From: an uncultured Opitutaceae bacterium
Lineage (GTDB): Bacteria > Verrucomicrobiota > Verrucomicrobiae > Opitutales > Opitutaceae
DNA: 6,359 nt
Assembly (NCBI GenBank): GCA_946482625.1
Contig: CAMLSH010000230.1
Coordinates: 1 to 6,359, forward strand
Direction of reading: 5' to 3'
The notes under the pieces were generated by a model, which worked only from the letters and a program-made list of their open reading frames with translations, was not told where the DNA came from and ran no database searches. Below, piece after piece: positions 5,278-6,359 of the stretch (its first letter is position 1; the number at the start of each line of letters is the position of its first letter). Made by a program: the position numbers and the translations under genes.

Positions 5278-6359
5278 ATGGCTCAGCAACTGATAAAAAC
5301 CCGCAAGTACGCCGAGGCCGACGAAGCAGAGACGCGCGACGCCTCCACCACCGCGTTGCAACCGGCCCCGCTGGATGCTCCGCCCTCCTTCTTGGAGAAA
5401 AACGAAACCGCGCCCGCCGCGGCCTCCACCAGCTCCGGCCCCTCCGAGCGCAGCAATCTCCAGCTCTATCTGCAAGAGATCGGAAAGACTCCGCTCCTCA
5501 CCATCAAAGAGGAGATCACCCTCGCCCGGCGTATCCGCCGCGGGGATAAGGCCGCCCGCGATCACATGATCTCGGCCAACCTCCGCCTCGTCGTGAAGAT
5601 CGCTCACGACTATAAAGACTTCGGCCTTCCGCTCCTTGACCTCATCAGCGAGGGCAACATCGGCCTCATCAAAGCCGTCGAACGCTTTGACCCGCGCAAG
5701 GGCGGCAAGCTCAGCACCTACGCCGCGTGGTGGATCAAACAATCCATCAAGCGCGCCCTCGCGAACCAGAGCAAAACCATCCGCCTGCCCGTTCACTTGG
5801 TGGATAAAATCTCCAAAATGCGCCGCACCGCGATGGCGCTCACCGAAGAACTCGGCCGCGAACCCACCGACGAAGAGTTGGCGATGGAGCTCCAGATCCC
5901 GACCAACAAGGTCGCGCATCTGAAATCCGTGAGCGTCCGCCCGACTTCGCTCGACGCGCCCATCGGCGAAGACGGCGACTCGTCCACCTTCGGCGAGATC
6001 GTCGGCGACGAAAACGCGATCAGCCCGCTCGACAGCCTTAAAGAGCGCAACCGCAACTCCGACCTTCACGCAATGGTCGCCTCGCTCGATCCGCGCGAAG
6101 CCGAGATCATCAAGCTCCGCTTCGGCCTCGACGGATCCAGCGAGCTCACGCTCGAAGAAGTCGGCAAGAAGTTCAAAGTCACCCGCGAGCGCGTCCGCCA
6201 GCTCCAGAACCTCGCGCTCTCCAAGATGCGCAGGGCGATTTCCGCCAACGAAGCCCAGCGCTCCGTCGAGGAGATCGAGCAGGAGGACCGCGAACGCAAA
6301 CGCATGCAGGTGATCCGCGAGTTCATCCAATCCAAATCGCCAAAACACCAGCCCAACGG
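5278..6359 (+). CDS. Sigma-70 family RNA polymerase sigma factor (RpoD/RpoS-like), 3' end outside window
   Basis: A single open frame of 360 complete codons runs off the right edge without a stop. The product directs RNA polymerase to promoters. Residues 1-58 are Ala/Pro/Glu-rich and low in complexity, with no region 1.1. Region 1.2 (about 59-90, NLQLYLQEIGKTPLLT) is followed by regions 2.1-2.2 with the core-binding DLISEGNIGLIKAVERFD (121-138), regions 2.3-2.4 with STYAAWWIKQSIKRALANQ (146-164), region 3 (about 171-220), a sigma finger containing GEDGDSSTFGEIV (230-242), and a region 4.2 helix-turn-helix (291-319) with VTRERVRQLQ (301-310). The missing region 1.1, the short length and the NQSKTIRLPVHLV stretch resemble group 2 (RpoS-like) factors more than a large housekeeping RpoD, so I give no symbol. 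At least 41 residues follow region 4.2 (320-360), highly charged. The ATG at 5278 has a good ribosome binding site. It has its own upstream region and is separated from trpE by a terminator. Confidence 0.93.
   Translation, partial: MAQQLIKTRKYAEADEAETRDASTTALQPAPLDAPPSFLEKNETAPAAASTSSGPSERSNLQLYLQEIGKTPLLTIKEEITLARRIRRGDKAARDHMISANLRLVVKIAHDYKDFGLPLLDLISEGNIGLIKAVERFDPRKGGKLSTYAAWWIKQSIKRALANQSKTIRLPVHLVDKISKMRRTAMALTEELGREPTDEELAMELQIPTNKVAHLKSVSVRPTSLDAPIGEDGDSSTFGEIVGDENAISPLDSLKERNRNSDLHAMVASLDPREAEIIKLRFGLDGSSELTLEEVGKKFKVTRERVRQLQNLALSKMRRAISANEAQRSVEEIEQEDRERKRMQVIREFIQSKSPKHQPN

Noticed and set aside
4980..5549. Plus-strand frame starting at TTG in the spacer and overlapping the sigma gene in another frame
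   Set aside because: No ribosome binding site, no recognisable protein, and its second half is just the out-of-frame reading of the sigma gene.
5008..6348. Minus-strand open frame (446 codons) opposite the sigma gene and its leader
   Set aside because: The sigma factor on the plus strand carries all family motifs across this region; the antisense product is low-complexity Asp/Gly/Leu/Arg.

Overview
The window is ordinary chromosomal DNA from a GC-rich bacterium. Codon third positions are dominated by C and G, and intergenic gaps are short. Four proteins are recognisable. The sigma factor (segment L-S-T-Y-A-A-W-W-I-K-Q-S-I-K) and the plant/cyanobacterial-style GlgC, together with sparse Shine-Dalgarno sequences, suggest a member of the Verrucomicrobiota, possibly Opitutaceae. 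That placement is an inference from remembered family features, not a database result.

Layout: (1) A hairpin at 1-30 lies just downstream of glgC, which runs on the minus strand (49-1335) and encodes ADP-glucose pyrophosphorylase. (2) A 73-bp divergent gap (1336-1408) separates it from glmS (1409-3259, plus), encoding glutamine:fructose-6-phosphate aminotransferase. (3) A 119-bp spacer (3260-3378) carries two opposed tracts of a degenerate 7-bp repeat that can pair with each other. (4) trpE (3379-4860, plus) encodes anthranilate synthase component I and is followed by a textbook intrinsic terminator at 4934-4960. (5) A gene-free stretch of about 317 bp (4961-5277) holds candidate promoters and a small inverted repeat. 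(6) A sigma-70 family factor starts at 5278 with a good ribosome binding site and runs off the right edge with no stop codon in the window.

The genes do not form one pathway. GlgC and GlmS both draw on the hexose-phosphate pool, for glycogen and for amino sugars/cell wall respectively, and they share one divergent control region. TrpE commits chorismate to tryptophan and has no trpG or other trp gene beside it. The sigma factor is a separate transcription unit. I saw no mobile element, CRISPR array, tRNA, rRNA or novel multi-gene system. The points most worth a second look are the heptad repeat element before trpE, the altered promoter-contact residues and C-terminal tail of the sigma factor, and the plant-type regulatory lysines in GlgC.
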